A DNA stretch of 64,000 nt from the NCBI GenBank assembly GCA_015680685.1, contig MNCI01007958.1, positions 647,089-711,088 of the forward strand, read 5' to 3'. This DNA is from Gnetum montanum (taxonomy: Eukaryota > Streptophyta > Gnetopsida > Gnetales > Gnetaceae). How positions within the stretch are numbered: position 1 is the first letter of the stretch; every line of letters begins with the position of its first letter. Below the pieces are notes generated by a model. It worked only from the letters and a program-made list of their open reading frames with translations, searched no databases and was not told where the DNA came from. Position numbers and translations under genes: made by a program. This document shows, in pieces, positions 1 to 12,414 of this stretch.

Positions 1-715
1 TAGGTGATGGAGACTGATTTTAGAAGTATTCTGAGGGGTAGTAATGATTTTGAAAAGGTTTGTGACTAAAAGAGTCCCACGGGGAGACTGGTTGCTGAAT
101 GTAGTACCCATAAGGATCTGGCTACCAGTAAGGGTATTGCTGCCTTGGAGGTGGCATCCCCCACAATTGTGAATGCTGCCATTACTAGTAATACTCATAA
201 GATTGCAGTGGCGCTCCACTTGGATAATATCCCTATTGTTGGTGGAACTACCTGGGATTGCCTTGTGGATAAGGCAATCTTCGAGGTGTTTGCCTTTTTG
301 CCAAGAGAGGATTCAACGTATACATCCCAGACTCTTGTAAATGTCACACCATAGGACAACACCCCTTAGGATGTTCATACTAACATATGTCACATCCATC
401 ATCTTCCTCCATGTCATAGTTTGCAACCCATTCTACCGTAGGAACTTTGCCCTTACCTTTGTGGTAGGCATGTTCAGCTCCTCTTCTCCTACGTCGATAT
501 CAATCATTACTTTGCTCTTTGGATTTCTCTGCGATTTTTAGGACACTTCAGAATTTTTCATCCAAAGAATCCCACATCTTGTCAACCTTGGTTGAAATTT
601 CAAAAGTAAATTTTCGTATGGGCAAGGTTTTTCGATTCACCATTGCATCTAGTGATGATTCCTCCTCATCTTCACAAAATTGGACTTCCTTCTTTTGAAT
701 GGAAGGATCCTGATT
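1..715 (-). pseudogene. LTR-retrotransposon gag remnant, C-terminal half
   Basis: On the minus strand this is the downstream half of a retrotransposon gag (nucleocapsid precursor). It aligns by eye with the gag copies at 37.7-39.1 kb and 50.7-51.3 kb. It shares an acidic stretch followed by the motif VNRKTLPI, a knuckle-like Cys/His segment near 370-400 (one Cys appears lost), and the Pro/Gln/Tyr-rich tail that follows. Stops and shifts break the frame. A plus-strand open stretch at 145-354 lies over this remnant and has no support of its own. The gag continues upstream at 1693 beyond an inserted solo LTR. The rest of the element lies outside the window. Confidence 0.8.
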
Positions 716-720
716 ATATT

Positions 721-1687
721 TGATGAGTGGCGAGGTACCCCTACACTCAACCATACGAAATGAGCAGAGCACGTGCGATCTAGTCGAACTCCTCAAACTA
801 AATGCCTAAACGCCCCATGGAACACTTGGGGTTAATCATTCGTTGTCTTCCCAGACTTAGTTGTTGTTGTCACGGTGTATTATTAAGTAAGTCCGAGGTA
901 TATGATTTTTATAGCTTTTCTATTTTTCTCCTATGCTAAAGGGTGAAGGGTTGAGAAAGCTAACTAACTCTAACTAAGGACCTAAGTCTAAATTAACTAG
1001 CGTCAGCATCCGTTCCCACTTACCGTACACACCTTGAACTATGCAACTGTGGCTACCAAATGCTAATCATTACTGGGATCACCACACGTAATGCACGTGC
1101 TTGAAGTGGTCATACTGAGGCACTTAACTAGCCTAAACATGATCCTTGACTAGCCATACACATCCGTAGATGCTCGTAATCAAGTCGTACTCATCCCGCA
1201 TTCTAGGAGATAAGGGTGAGAGAGACTAATTGCGATGAGCAGTCGATTCCTTGATTAGCCGTACACATTCGTTAACGCTCGTAATTAAGTCATACTCATG
1301 CCACGTTAATGCATGTAATAAATAACAGGTAGGAAATAACATGTAATAAACCTATTTCATGCACTGCAAGGTTTATCCACAAACCTCGTCTTTATTGTCG
1401 TACACAACTTGCGTTCAGGTACAAAGCTGCTCGAATAAAGATCCGTTCACTTGGGGACTCCTACTGCGGGCACATGGAAAATATTCTATCTCTGGAGTGA
1501 TCAAACTACCAGAGTTTCCCTACTTCTAGCCTAGGATGAGAAATTAGGGGAGTGCTGCCTTTTATTTATAGATTTGATGGTGGACCAAGATATTGCGTAC
1601 GCGATATTGCAGGGGACAACGCGATATCGTGACGGCTGCGATATCGCATATGCGATATCGTGGTGAATGCGATATCACGTCTCATTA
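721..1687 (-). repeat. Solo LTR with 5-bp target duplication, inserted in gag
   Basis: Read on the minus strand, this 967-bp LTR starts TAATGAGACG (a decayed TG) and ends CTCATCA. It is flanked by ATATT at 716-720 and again at 1688-1692, a perfect 5-bp duplication. The gag reading on each side joins at the matching codon (Glu-Glu-Tyr / Tyr-Asn-Gln-Asp), so the insertion point is exact. There is no internal region or second LTR, which fits LTR-LTR recombination. U3 (1589-1680) carries GCGATATCG palindromes, with a TATA-like box (minus) at 1561-1570. An internal duplication is visible at about 1140-1200 and 1255-1310. Confidence 0.9.
1589..1680 (-). promoter_or_regulatory. GATATC palindrome cluster upstream of LTR TATA box
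   Basis: About 90 bp with repeated copies of GCGATATCGC or close variants. It includes a perfect 22-bp palindrome at 1639-1660. On the minus strand it lies just upstream of the TATA-like sequence at 1561-1570, in the enhancer position of U3. The same arrangement recurs in other LTRs of the family. The function is unknown; binding by dimeric proteins or DNA/RNA hairpin formation are possibilities. Confidence 0.7.
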
Positions 1688-1692
1688 ATATT

Positions 1693-3120
1693 CTTCTATG
1701 TTTTCCTTTTTCCTTAGTTTCCCCTCTTCTTTGGCCACCTACTCAATTAGGCACTGCAGTTGGTGGGCCCTTAACTTAGATAGCCATCCTTGAGCTTAAA
1801 CGCCAAGGGTCTTTCTTGTTTCAAAGTAGAGCCCATCTATGATATGGCAGAGTTGTTTCCTCTAAGAGTAGCCATGACCAAGGCATCGATGTAACAATGA
1901 GTTATATCTGCCCATGGCTACATCTAAGGGTTCATGGCCATCTTATTTCCATCGCTAAATTTGTCATCTCAAATTAGACACTATAGAGTAGGTTTGGTAT
2001 TTATCATTGAAAATTTCTAGCATTGTACTCCATCGCCTAATTGATTCTGGCTCCAAAGACTGGTACTAGCTTTTTGCTTCCTTGATGAGTGTTCAAGGAA
2101 ATAATTTGAGTTTTTGCCAATCATTGTCTATATTCTATAGGGTGCAGGCATCATGAAATGCTTGCAAGTGAGTCTACAGATCATAATTTATCCCCCTTCA
2201 AATTTGGAGATGTTGTTCATGTCAAGGCACTTAATCCAGCTATCTTTTAAGTGCTTGGTGGGTATTCACACTGCCTTGGCTATTTCAAGCATCCTCTGAG
2301 TAAAAAGCAGTGATTCATCTTAGTCATAGTCTTGCTAATGGCCATGACGTCCATGACGATTTTTTCTGCCTCTCCTTTCTTGATGGTGAGACTCGTGTGA
2401 TTGGTCACACCTTTTCTCACATCATCCCTATCAATCTTTCCAATCACCATCATCCCAATCCTTCTTACGATGATTTCAATTGGAGTCAGAACTTGGTGAA
2501 GACAAAGTGGAATGAGAAGAGGGAGGAGAACTGCCACCACCATCATGTTGATCGCTTCCTTTGCTCTGGTGATGGCCTCGATCTTCATGTCCCTCCTTTC
2601 CTTTATCATGATCTTTTTTGTGAGATCCTCCACCACCCTGGGACTCTCGGTCACTTGATTGTTTAATTTGTATGATGGATTGGATGATTTGATGTAGTGA
2701 AGGAGGTTCGAGTGAACGGGAACTGTGAGAAACAGGTTCCTCATCATCATACGGGCCCTACAGGAACAAAGGGTTACTAAACTATTTTTCCTTTATGTAC
2801 TTATGGTGTTCCACCTGATGCTAGTCCCATGCATGTTGTGCTTCATTTGGGCAATAGTCTTGATAATCATGATCCTCCATTACATACTCTACACCATAGT
2901 CTTGAATGCCTAGTCTGCCAAGAGTTTGGAGCAGCATTCCAAGAACCGATCGACCAGGGGGTCATATGATGTTGCCCTTCATGTCCCACCATCACATATG
3001 CTCATCCTGATGTAGGATAAAGGTGAAGTTGGGTATATACTTGTTTGGATGTGCGTATACCACCCAACATTCCTACAGCACTGGTGGGTAGGATCTGTCT
3101 TACCTGTGAGAAGAAGACGT
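1693..3120 (-). pseudogene. gag remnant, N-terminal half, same element as 1-715
   Basis: Minus-strand N-terminal and core gag. It matches the gag at 36.7-38.1 kb in order: the start region near 3118-3120 (ATG decayed to ACG), a segment with the motif SIYPTSPLS-like spacing around 3000-3060, a charged Arg/His/Ser-rich linker (2300-2700), and the gag core (about 1740-2150). The core is recognisable as the equivalent of ELFNDKYETYSK and GNHEPLD. Many stops are present. The upstream neighbour is the Asp-tRNA primer site at 3266-3283. It is non-functional. Confidence 0.75.
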
Positions 3121-3265
3121 TCTTGATGTTAGATAACAAATGGATTGGTGTGCCTTTCTCGTTGCTTAAACCACCTAGCGTGCATAGATTTCAATATACT
3201 AGGTTCATTCTAACGAAGTGAATGGTGATCTTGCTAAGACTAGATAGCGCATGTAAGACTAACAG

Positions 3266-3283
3266 TCCCTGGCAACGGTGCCA
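3266..3283 (-). other. Primer-binding site, tRNA-Asp type
   Basis: The minus strand reads TGGCACCGTTGCCAGGGA, nearly the complement of the 3' end of plant tRNA-Asp(GUC). It starts one base inside the LTR end at 3285. Asp primers are typical of the Athila/Tat branches of Ty3-gypsy elements. This fixes the orientation of the element and the inner LTR edge. Confidence 0.85.
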
Positions 3284-3284
3284 A

Positions 3285-4165
3285 TGATGAGAAATGAGTT
3301 ACCGCTATGCCCAACCATACGAATCACGAGTATGCATGCACAACTCGGTCGAATTCCACAGACTGCAAGCACTTACGTACACATAATTCTAGCTAGCAAA
3401 ACCTCAGTTAGAATAGTCATTGTTTTCCCAACCTCACTTGTGATATTTTTAAGCAATGGTTGAGTGAGATTGAGGCAAATGATTTTTATTAGTTTTCTTT
3501 TTATCTTTAAGTTCTTATTCTTTTAATGTAGGAAATGAAAAGCTATATAATTTTATGATGGCTCTACTTTGTCACTTAACTATCCCTAGCATAAACAATT
3601 AGTCCCATCTTCCATGCACACCCTGAGCATGTCCTAACCACTACTGGGTTACCAGATGTCAAGCATCAGTAGGTTGCCAAGTGTAAGGTATATGTTCGAG
3701 ATGGTCGTGCCTGTGGTTCTTATAAACTATGAAAAGGGTTGTAACCGTAAAATGATAATAATTAAGGCTTTTAGAATGATTAAAACGTTAAAATATTAAA
3801 ATGTTTTAATGGTTAAGTAGTTAAATCCAAATGCTGCAAGGAATGTTTAAAAAGCTCATCTTTGTTGCCGGTCACGCCAATGGGCTTAGGTACATTAGCG
3901 TTCGAATAAAGAGTCGTACACCCTTCTCACTCCTACTGTGGGCACTTGTGAAATATTCTAACTTTCATGAAAACAAACTGCAAGAACTTTACTACAACTA
4001 ACTCAAAGGATGCCATAAATGTTGTGGGTGCACACATATTTATAGTAGAAGACAAACTCTGCATTAACGAGGTCGTGTTAACACATGGACGGATGCATCA
4101 ATGGGGTCACGTCACCGTGACTGTGTCAATGAGCCTTCATTAACGTGGCCCAGTCGACGCATCAA
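3285..4165 (-). repeat. 5' LTR of the minus-strand element covering 1-4165
   Basis: The LTR abuts the primer site. Its 3' end (minus) is TCATCA, as in the other copies, and it shares the R-U5 signature including the Glu/Asp-codon-like stretch around 3300-3420. A TATA-like box lies at about 4036-4044 (tatttatag on +). U3 lacks the GATATC words. In their place it carries repeats of the form TTRATGCRTC between about 4060 and 4190. The outer end is uncertain (4165-4188) because the partner LTR lies outside the window. Confidence 0.7.
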
Positions 4166-4189
4166 CTAAACACTTCATTATTCATTAAT

Positions 4190-5055
4190 GCGACTTCAAT
4201 AAATTGGTGACTTGTGTGGTTTCCAGAATTGGGAAAGAATCAAAGGCTTGGACAGGCTGTGGCTTTAAAGGGATGCGATATTCTTCGTGTTTTTCTATTT
4301 TCCTATGTGCAGGAGTGTTCTTGTAAACTTCTGACTGTTCTACCTCATTTCATAAGTCCTTCGGTTAAGTTAAGTTCTTTACTCTTAGATATTATTATAA
4401 TCAAATTCTTTTTATTTACCCCATCCATGTCATCCAATTGTACACACCTTCATAACTATTTGTAATGAACTCCTTTTTATTATTGAGAATACCCTCTTTC
4501 CAATATTCCTTATGTTAAGCTTTTTCTAAATTGTATGAATCGCTTCTCTTACTTAACCCATTTGTCAATCTTTCCACTAACAACATCAAGCAACCAATCT
4601 ATCACAATCACAACGTGGCCAAATAAAATCACCAACGAGACAAGGTATTCAACCATTATCTATTGCACTATATATACTAATCCTTGGTTTTGTTGTGATT
4701 GTAGTGGGAAGCATGGACTAGAAGCGAGATAGTCTTCACCAAGGAGGATGCAACCATATCACTCGTAGAAGATTGTTCATAACTGCTTGATCTCTTCTAC
4801 CTCTCCCTCATTTTTCTATTACCAAGAGGGGTTGGATGTCCTTTGGATTCGTTGGTGTTCTTTCCTATTGTCATGAACACCCAATTTTATACACAATTAT
4901 AATATTGTATGCTTGGGAACTTCTGTATTTGTCTGTTTTCTCTGTGTCACTCTGCATGTTAGTCAAATAAGTCCACACCCCTTAATATATTTTGTAAAGG
5001 ACTTGTTCCTCTTCTTTTGTACTTGAGGACAAGTTTTCATTTAGTCATAGGGGTA
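4190..5055 (+). mobile_element. 3' internal region of a plus-strand Asp-primed LTR element
   Basis: This is plus-strand sequence leading into the LTR at 5056. It resembles 52.6-54.16 kb, including the segment starting AATTGGTGACT, a short coding-like patch near 4590-4720 (FCCDCS), and a terminal polypurine tract (ATAGGGGTA) touching the LTR. No gag or polymerase is seen; the upstream part is cut off by the minus-strand element. The patch at 4590-4720 aligns with one at 53.69-53.83 kb that has a CC-x-C motif. Its coding status is uncertain. Confidence 0.65.
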
Positions 5056-5987
5056 TGATAAATCATGTTTTTCAATGCTTCGATATTGAGGTGGCCGTGA
5101 TATCGAGTACACGATATGGGTACATGATATCATGGCCCAAGATTCGATATCGTACATTCGATATAGCAGGGTTACTTCCGAGTCTATAAATACAGCATCG
5201 AGGTGCACAATTGGGAGTAAGTTTTTAGTAGTCAAGTAGTGAAACTCTTGCAATTTGTCCATTTGAAAGTTAGAATATTTTCCAAGTGCCCATAGCAGGA
5301 GATCTAAGCGTGAATGGATCTTTATTCAAGCATTGATGTACCTAAACACACCATTTTGTTGGTAATAAAGACGAACTCTTTAATTCATCCTTGCAGCACT
5401 TGAGACTTTCTTTCTTATGCATTTATATTTCATGCAATTTACATAAATATTATTTTTACAGTAATTCATTTTGATTAATCAAGCAACTTATTAAGATACA
5501 CAAGCACAACCCCTTTGAGCATCTGTGTGACACTTGGTAGCTCAGAAATGACTAGTGTTTGACAACCCAGCAATGTTTGCACAAAGTTCAGGATGTGTCC
5601 GGGAAGTGGAAACGATTACTTATGTTAGGCTAGATTAGACTATAGTTTACTTAGTAATTAATCCCTCTTAGTTTTAATCACTCTTACTTTTATTCTTATT
5701 CTAGGTGAGTAATTCCATAAAAACACAAAATAATAAAAATTTTATGCCTTAATCACACTTAACCATANGCTGTTTAGCTCTAGTGTACTTAGTAATTATA
5801 GTCTACAGAATTCAACCANATACAATTGCATTCCACAAGTGGGACTGGGAACAGAACGAATGAACAACATGCACACACTATTTAGCTCTAGTGTACTTAG
5901 TAATTATAGTTTGCAGAATTCAACTGAATTGCACGTGAATGCCTGTGATTCGTATGGTTGGGCCTAGGGGTACCTTCCCACTCATCA
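5056..5987 (+). repeat. 3' LTR, plus strand, GATATC-type U3
   Basis: A 932-bp LTR beginning TGATAAATCATG and ending CACTCATCA, preceded by a polypurine tract. U3 holds degenerate GATATC words (5090-5170), followed by a TATA box (tataaata, about 5184-5191) and the R-U5 common to the family. R-U5 is closest to that of the LTR at 49081, although the U3 words there differ. A 50-bp segment is duplicated inside it (about 5770-5818 and 5880-5928). Two single N bases occur at 5768 and 5819. Confidence 0.85.
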
Positions 5988-5994
5988 CCAAGTG

Positions 5995-6479
5995 ATTCAT
6001 TCCTGAGATTGCCAAGAGATAATACATTTATGCTTGAAATTGATCATACTCATTCAAATTGACTAAGTATAATGGAATTTAACTACTTACATGAAAATTA
6101 AATGAACAATTAAAGAAAATTTCAAAGAAGTAAATTAAAATGCTAGTTTGAGTGTTGCAATGGATGGAATAAAGCTTGATTATATTGTCACCATGAAAAT
6201 GTCTCCAAGTACATCATGCACTAGAATAAAGCTCTATACAATACATTCGATCAATGTTATGGGCACTTAGAGGAAAAATTTTAAATTTTGCATAATCACA
6301 TTGGAAGAGTTTAGCAACTAGAATGACCACAAAATTTAATAAATATGGTGGGTACATGCATTTATGTAGGCATTTATGGAGATTGTATTGATGCAAATGT
6401 GTTGATACATTTTAGGCTACGCTAATGCAAATACATTGAAGAGGTTGCATTGACACAAGGAAATTTTTATTATTCATCA
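5995..6479 (-). repeat. Truncated LTR, minus strand
   Basis: A diverged partial copy of the family LTR. The segment around 6190-6245 matches the R region of the LTR at 11571 (CCAAGTACATCA...AATAAAG). Its right edge, ATTCATCA, is followed by the reverse complement of a polypurine tract. It is therefore the 3' LTR of a minus-strand member whose internal region continues to about 9060. The left part was probably lost when the neighbouring plus-strand LTR was inserted. Confidence 0.65.
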
Positions 6480-9060
6480 TACACCCACAACTAACTAAAA
6501 ACTTGTCCTTGAGTCAATAAAATTATGATAGAGTTTACAGAATTGAAAAAGTATGATTGACTAACTAACTAAGAATTGAGTTATGCATGATATACAAAAC
6601 TATTTAAGTGATTTTACAATTAGAAATGACAAAATGGAATAGGTTACAAAAATGGCCTTAATTAATATGTATAAAATGGTTCCAAGTTAGATGCCTTAGG
6701 TTGTGTTTGGAGGGGGTGGCTCTTGTGATTTCTTATCCTACCTTGACTGTTGCTATGGTTACTCTACTATTGTTGTTTCTTATTTTGGAATTTTGAATTA
6801 ATCTAGCAGCATTTTCATCCTCTTTTCCTTACTTTCCAGGTTATTTATTGTTTGGGCTACATTGCCTATAGTGGATGATGTGGGCGCATCCTAAGAACAA
6901 TGTAAAGCAAGAAATATCTTCTTATCATTAACAAAATGAACATCAAATTATTTGTGTTGAATGTTAAATTCTTTTACTATTTTTTTTCATGCCTGTTGGT
7001 CTATCATTCTCTTAGCTAGCTTCTTTACAATTATTAGTTGATCTTGAATTTTGTATTTGAGAATTCAAGGGTTGTATTAGCCACCTCTAGCTTTAACTTT
7101 GTCTCCTTGTAGAACTTAAATTCAACCTCCATATAAGAGGTATAAATTGATCACATGCTTCTCTAAATATGATCTTAAGCTTTTAGTAGTTAGCATTACT
7201 AGATTTGCATATTGGAGATTGGAAAATTTCATATATTTCATCATCTCTTTATTTTGCAACTCCCTCATGTATATTTCTGCCTTATTGTATGTATTAAGTC
7301 CATCAAAGATGATATGCCATGCATCATCTCATTGTTAGAGTTGCTAGAGGACATCATTCATTTTTTAGTTGGTCAATTAGATCTCTTTTTCATTAACCTA
7401 TTTTAGCTTGAAAACTTGGCTACTATAGTGATTTTTAACTTCTTTGTACTTCAAGGCCTCATTTTTTCAAGTGGTGATCTTGATTACTGACTTTTGCTTG
7501 ACTATGTGCATCTCCTTCATGGAGAGATTTTTGTTTTTATCAACTAACCTTCTCATGTCTTGATTTACTTTAGCCAACTACGCCTACCAATGCTTAAGTT
7601 ATTCTTCAATTCATTCTTTTTGTTCTTTCATTTTAAGCAATCTACTATTTTTCTTAGTTAACTCTTTATTCTTCCAATGCACCTAGAGAAGATCGTTATT
7701 AGTACTATGCAATATTACATTTGAGAAGGCTGTATTCTAGATGACCTTGTCCTTCTCTTCTTTTATCTTCTTTTGATTTTTTTGAAGCTCTTGTAAAGCT
7801 TCATCCCTTGTTAGCTCTAATAAAAGAATTATTGAATTAAACAAGAGGGCTTTAAGTTGCATAACTTCATCCACCAACTATTAATTATGGTTAGTGGTAT
7901 CTTATAGTTGGGTGTTAGTAATTAGAAGCTTATCCCTTATCTTCAACAGTGTAAATTAGGTTGTAGAAATGTCTTTTGGGATGTCATTAGTATTTCCTTC
8001 ACCTCCTTGTGCTATGCCACTATAATTCCTCTTGATCTAGCTCTTGCATATATTTGGATATATACCATTATAGTAAATTTAGATGTCAATCCTACAAGAA
8101 TCTTTAGTGCTTTCCCAATATGATTTACCATCACTTTTATAGTTGTTTCTTAGCCTTTGTGTGCCATGATTACCATTGTAGCACATTCCTCTTCTTCTAG
8201 TATGACTAGGAAGGTTGTAGCATTACCCAACATATTTGGCACTTACTCCATAGGTTGGGATACTAAGACTTCTTTGTTGGCAAGGTTGGCATGAACAGTG
8301 GCTTGACTTCTCTATGCTAATAACATATTAGCCAAATCATCTTGAGAATTGTTGATGATCCTTGATACCTCATTCCAGTGGCTCATGACTATATAATAAT
8401 TTGATAGTTCATCACCACTAGATACTTAATATTATTACTCTATCAATTGTCTTAGGCACTCCTTTGTATTTACAATATCTTTGGCTAGTGGTAGTGTTGA
8501 TGGTGGTTCCTCCTTATCTTGGAATCTTGAAGGTGCCTTCTCCATCATCATTTTCTACTAAGATGTAGCTAGAGCCCTCCAAAGTATGTCATTTACATAG
8601 TGAGTGATTCCTCCTCTTTTGTAGAGTTTCCAAATTAGGTGCAAAAAGGGGAATGTCTTCCTGCCAATTTCATTTTCTTTAAAGTGCTTTTAAATATCCA
8701 AAAAGATTAACTAGAATAGGTTGATTGGGAACTTCCCACTAAGAGCTATGTAGTACTCACCAAAGAAAGATGTCACCTTGCCAGGCCATATTATTGAATT
8801 AAGATGGTATGCTACTAGAAATAAACTTTCTCTACCTTTGTTAAGATACCATACTTTTTGCGGTCAATGTCATAACATCATTGGGTCTACTTTTTTTTGA
8901 CCTCTGCATCCAACTACATGGACATCTCCATGAGTTTTTTCCATTTACTAGGTAAATCCAAGGCCTTTGCCATGACCTCCATTAAGTAGAAAATGGTAAT
9001 GTCTTTGATTTTAATTATCACATGTCCTTGGCAATTATTTTAGAATAGGTATGTATTACT
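6480..9060 (-). mobile_element. 3' internal region of minus-strand element with decayed extra ORF
   Basis: Sequence next to the LTR fragment, matching the 3' internal parts at 12.4-13.0 kb and 48.0-49.0 kb. On the minus strand a broken reading runs toward a Pro-rich C-terminus (EPPPP, at about 6700). Parts in the middle (7000-7900) look like a Lys/Glu/Leu-rich coiled-coil region, and a more upstream patch at 8550-8750 reads FPLF.PNLETLQKR. Stops are frequent. Its position between gag and the 3' LTR recalls the extra ORFs of Tat/Ogre-type elements; the product is unknown. The junction with the LINE at about 9060 is approximate. Confidence 0.5.
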
Positions 9061-9069
9061 AAGGTACTT

Positions 9070-11565
9070 ACACCTTTATTAATATTTTTACCTAGAGAAA
9101 CGTTTCCAGTGCTTCTTAAAAGATTTAATAAGAAAATCATCAAAAACTAGAGCTTTGCCATTTTCTAAACTAAAGGGTGTTGCTTTAATCTATTCTATTA
9201 TAATTTTTATTTCAAGAATACTTTGATGAGCTTCTGTTATATGATGAGAAATATGCATACTAAAGGCTTGTAAGGAATCCTTGCTAAAACCTTCAGAAGA
9301 AAAATGATTTGCTATAAAACTATTAATAGTCTCAAGATCTTTAATGATGGAATCTTTAATATAAAGTGATTTCAGTTTAGGTACTTGATCCTTTCCTTTT
9401 AGAAATTTTAAAAATTCCTTGCAAGGTTCATCTTCAAATTTTAGCCAACCCATGAGACTTTTAGGGAGAGCTCTTTTAGCTTTATAAGTATCCCAACATT
9501 GTTTAGCATAATGAGCTTTAGCCAAGGTTTATTAAGTCTTAAAATCAAATGGATTCTAGTCTAAAAGAATTTGCATTTGCTTTACAAATTCTACAAGATC
9601 TTCTTCAACTTGATGCTTATGCTTAGCAAATTGTTTTCCAAACCATATAGCATAATTTCTAACTCTATAAGTAGTTTGTTACCACCAGTCAATCCAATTA
9701 ATATCACTAGTAGGATTTTTTAAACATTCCATAGAGACTTCAGAATATTTTTCCTATTAGATCCTATGAACATATTAGCATTTATACAAAAAAGCTTATG
9801 CTTTTGAAAGGATGAAGAATTAATATCAGAGAGGAAAATGCCAATGGAAAAATGATTTGACAAAGTAGCATTTTTATACACTTCTACTTTCTTTGTAGGC
9901 TTCCAAAAGAAAACTTTAGAAATGTAAAATCTACCAAATTGACAATAGATTCTATAATTTCCTTGTTGATAATTGCACTAAGTATAATGCTTCTCATTTG
10001 AAAGAGATGAGAATATAGAGCTAACATTAGAAAGAAAATATTTTTCTTTGAATTTGCACCAATCTTCTTTTTCTTAAGAAGATATATTAGGAGGAAAATC
10101 GCAAAGTTTATCTAGATGACTTTTAATCATATTGAAATCACCTCCAATAGTCCAATGAACTTTAGGTAAAGATAGAAGATATTTCCAAACCTCTAATCAA
10201 ACTTTCAAATTATTAGGAGCATGAATATTACAAAGTTCAAAGTCACCTTTTTCACTATGATAAATAATCCAAATAACTCTAGCAATTAATAGAACAAGAA
10301 TTCAAAACTTTTCTCATCCAATTTTTATTAACAAGAATAGAAAATCCTCTTTTATTACCTCATGAACAACAACAAAAATTATGCCATTTTTAAAAATGCA
10401 TTTACTAGCAAAACTAAAATCAGGAGTTGAAATTTTAATTTCTTGTAGAAAAGAAAATCTTAAGATAAATGTTAGTTTAAAAGATACTCTTTGGCAATCT
10501 TTGCTTGGGACTTTATTAGAAAGGTCTTGAATATTTCATGATAAAACTAACATTGAGATGTTGGGGAGGAAGCCCCCATCCTTACTTTTTCAAGCTTAGC
10601 ATTATCTGATAAAAAAACATTTGGAACTGTATTAGAAGTAGAAAGAAAATGAGATACTTTGGGATTTTAAAACTAAAAGCAGTAGTTGTAGGCATCTTCT
10701 TTTGATGTGAAATCCATCTACATCAATATTTCATTCCTAGTACTTATTAAAATTCCTTTTTTTTTCTAAAGAGGAATTCTCTTTAGATATCAAGAGTTTA
10801 CTAGCACCTTTGGGATTAAAAGGATTAATAAAAGGTTGGGAACTTGTTGAAGAAGATTTCATTTGTGCCCATTGAAAACTACCATTGTCTTTTTTGAAAA
10901 TTGTTGTTTCTTTTTTCCATGAACCAATTTTTTATTAAAAATAGGATAGATGCCAATAACATGCCCTTCACAATGATAATGGTTGCAACATCTTTGCAAA
11001 TTATAATATATAATTTTTTGAGAAAAACACTGATTACCACCCTTGAGTTTTAATTTTGTTTTTTTCTACCATAAATTAATTTCTACAAAGTAACATGTAT
11101 ATTGCACACCATCTAGTAATGTTTTTGACTTTATTTTCAAGATTGTGCCAATGTTGCCAACAATTCCACTTTAAATACTTTGAAAAATATGAGAAAGATT
11201 TTCTAATTCAATCAAGTAAAGAATTTTAGAGTAATTAGAAGAATATGGATCAAAATCCACTTTTCATTCTTGAGTAATAAAAGTATTATTTTGATACATA
11301 AAAACTTTAAGATTTAATGATTTATTAAGCATTTTAGAATTAACTAGTTTGACAAATAAAAAAGATTTAGAAAAATAGCAAGCTTGGAAGACATTAATTC
11401 CATGGCATTCAAGGATAACCTGAATCACTAATGTAAAATCCTTATTTGGGTGAACAAATCCAATAATCTATAGAAATATATATCATGAAGCAATATCTTT
11501 TGACACGGATTCATATAAATCATTGAAAGCTTCAAATTCTTCATAGTCTTTATGGTTTGAGAGAT
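9070..11565 (-). mobile_element. L1-type LINE, ORF1 and endonuclease, minus strand
   Basis: Read right to left. ORF1 has a DUF4283-like RNA-binding region (about 11080-11560, ending TLLDG...CYFVEI) and a CCHC knuckle near 10960-11000, in which two of the cysteines read as Tyr. ORF2 starts near 10560 (LSxNIQDLSNK then LQEIKI), followed by the apurinic-type endonuclease motif IGGDFNMI at about 10110-10150. Next comes the linker and the start of the reverse transcriptase domain (9070-9525: SSEGFSKDSL, then KALVFDDF). The rest of RT is missing. Frames are broken. The 5' part continues at 17493 because an LTR element was inserted at 11571. Confidence 0.75.
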
Positions 11566-11570
11566 ATTAG

Positions 11571-12414
11571 TGATGAGTGGCTAGGTACCCCTACACTCAA
11601 ACCATACGAATACAAGCGTTTATATACAATTCGGTCAAACTCCGTAAACGGGGTAGTTGTGGTATCTAGATAATTACATGTTGATCGTAGTTTGCTATCT
11701 TCCTACCTGGACTAGTATTTGCTTTGTCANNNNNNNNNNNNNNNNNNNNNNNNNNNNNNNNNNNNNNNNNNNNNNNNNNNNNNNNNNNNNNNNNNNNTAA
11801 CTTTGATTAACCTAAGAGGGAATGGGAGAAGAGAATCTAAGCTAGCCTAAGTGTGATGAGCATCCATCCTTAATCATCTGTACACATCTTGGACCTCGTG
11901 TGATACTACTGGGATTACCAAGTGCATGTCCTAGGTACACTACTGGGATACCAAGTAGTCACACTTAAATGCTCGTGATTAAGTCGTACTCATTCTGCAT
12001 TTAATAATAGGGATAACAAATGAGGGTAGAGAAATATTAATTAAGAAAGCAATAAATAACAATAATAGTAAGCAATTAAAACTAAGTGAATGCTACAATA
12101 ATGAAGTAATCTCGATCTTTATTGCCAGTCATGTGTGTGTCCAAGTACATCACACTCGAATAAAGGTTCCGTACAATTACAATTATCACACTATAGGCAT
12201 GCACTGAGAAAAGGGTTGAGAAGAACTGAAACTGACAAAAAGATCCTACTCTAACACTAACTTTTCCTATGACTCTCCCATGCACCCAATTGTGTATTTA
12301 TAGGCTCACACAGAAACCACGATATCGTGTATCTAATATCGCTAGTGAGGTCACGATATCGCATACCTGATATTGAGGGTCTGATATTGGAGCCTAACAA
12401 ATCATGGTTCATCA
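11571..12414 (-). repeat. 3' LTR of the 11571-17487 element
   Basis: On the minus strand it starts TGATGAACCATG and ends CACTCATCA. A polypurine tract (catgggggta on the minus strand) abuts its start at 12415. GATATC words occupy 12315-12390, next to a TATA-like box at about 12293-12301. A run of N (11730-11797) interrupts it; the sister LTR has about 71 bases in that place. Confidence 0.9.
11730..11797. other. Assembly gap (68 N)
   Basis: A run of N inside the LTR 11571-12414. The sister LTR has 71 bases at the equivalent place (16803-16873), so the gap size is about right. Confidence 0.95.

Noticed and set aside
145-354. Plus-strand open frame of 69 codons with plausible protein-like composition
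   Set aside because: The minus strand aligns with the gag tail at 38.6-38.85 kb over its whole length; the plus frame is a shadow.
1589-1680. CRISPR-like array of regular repeats
   Set aside because: Spacers are absent or irregular, and the repeats lie in LTR U3 of a plant element; there are no cas genes.
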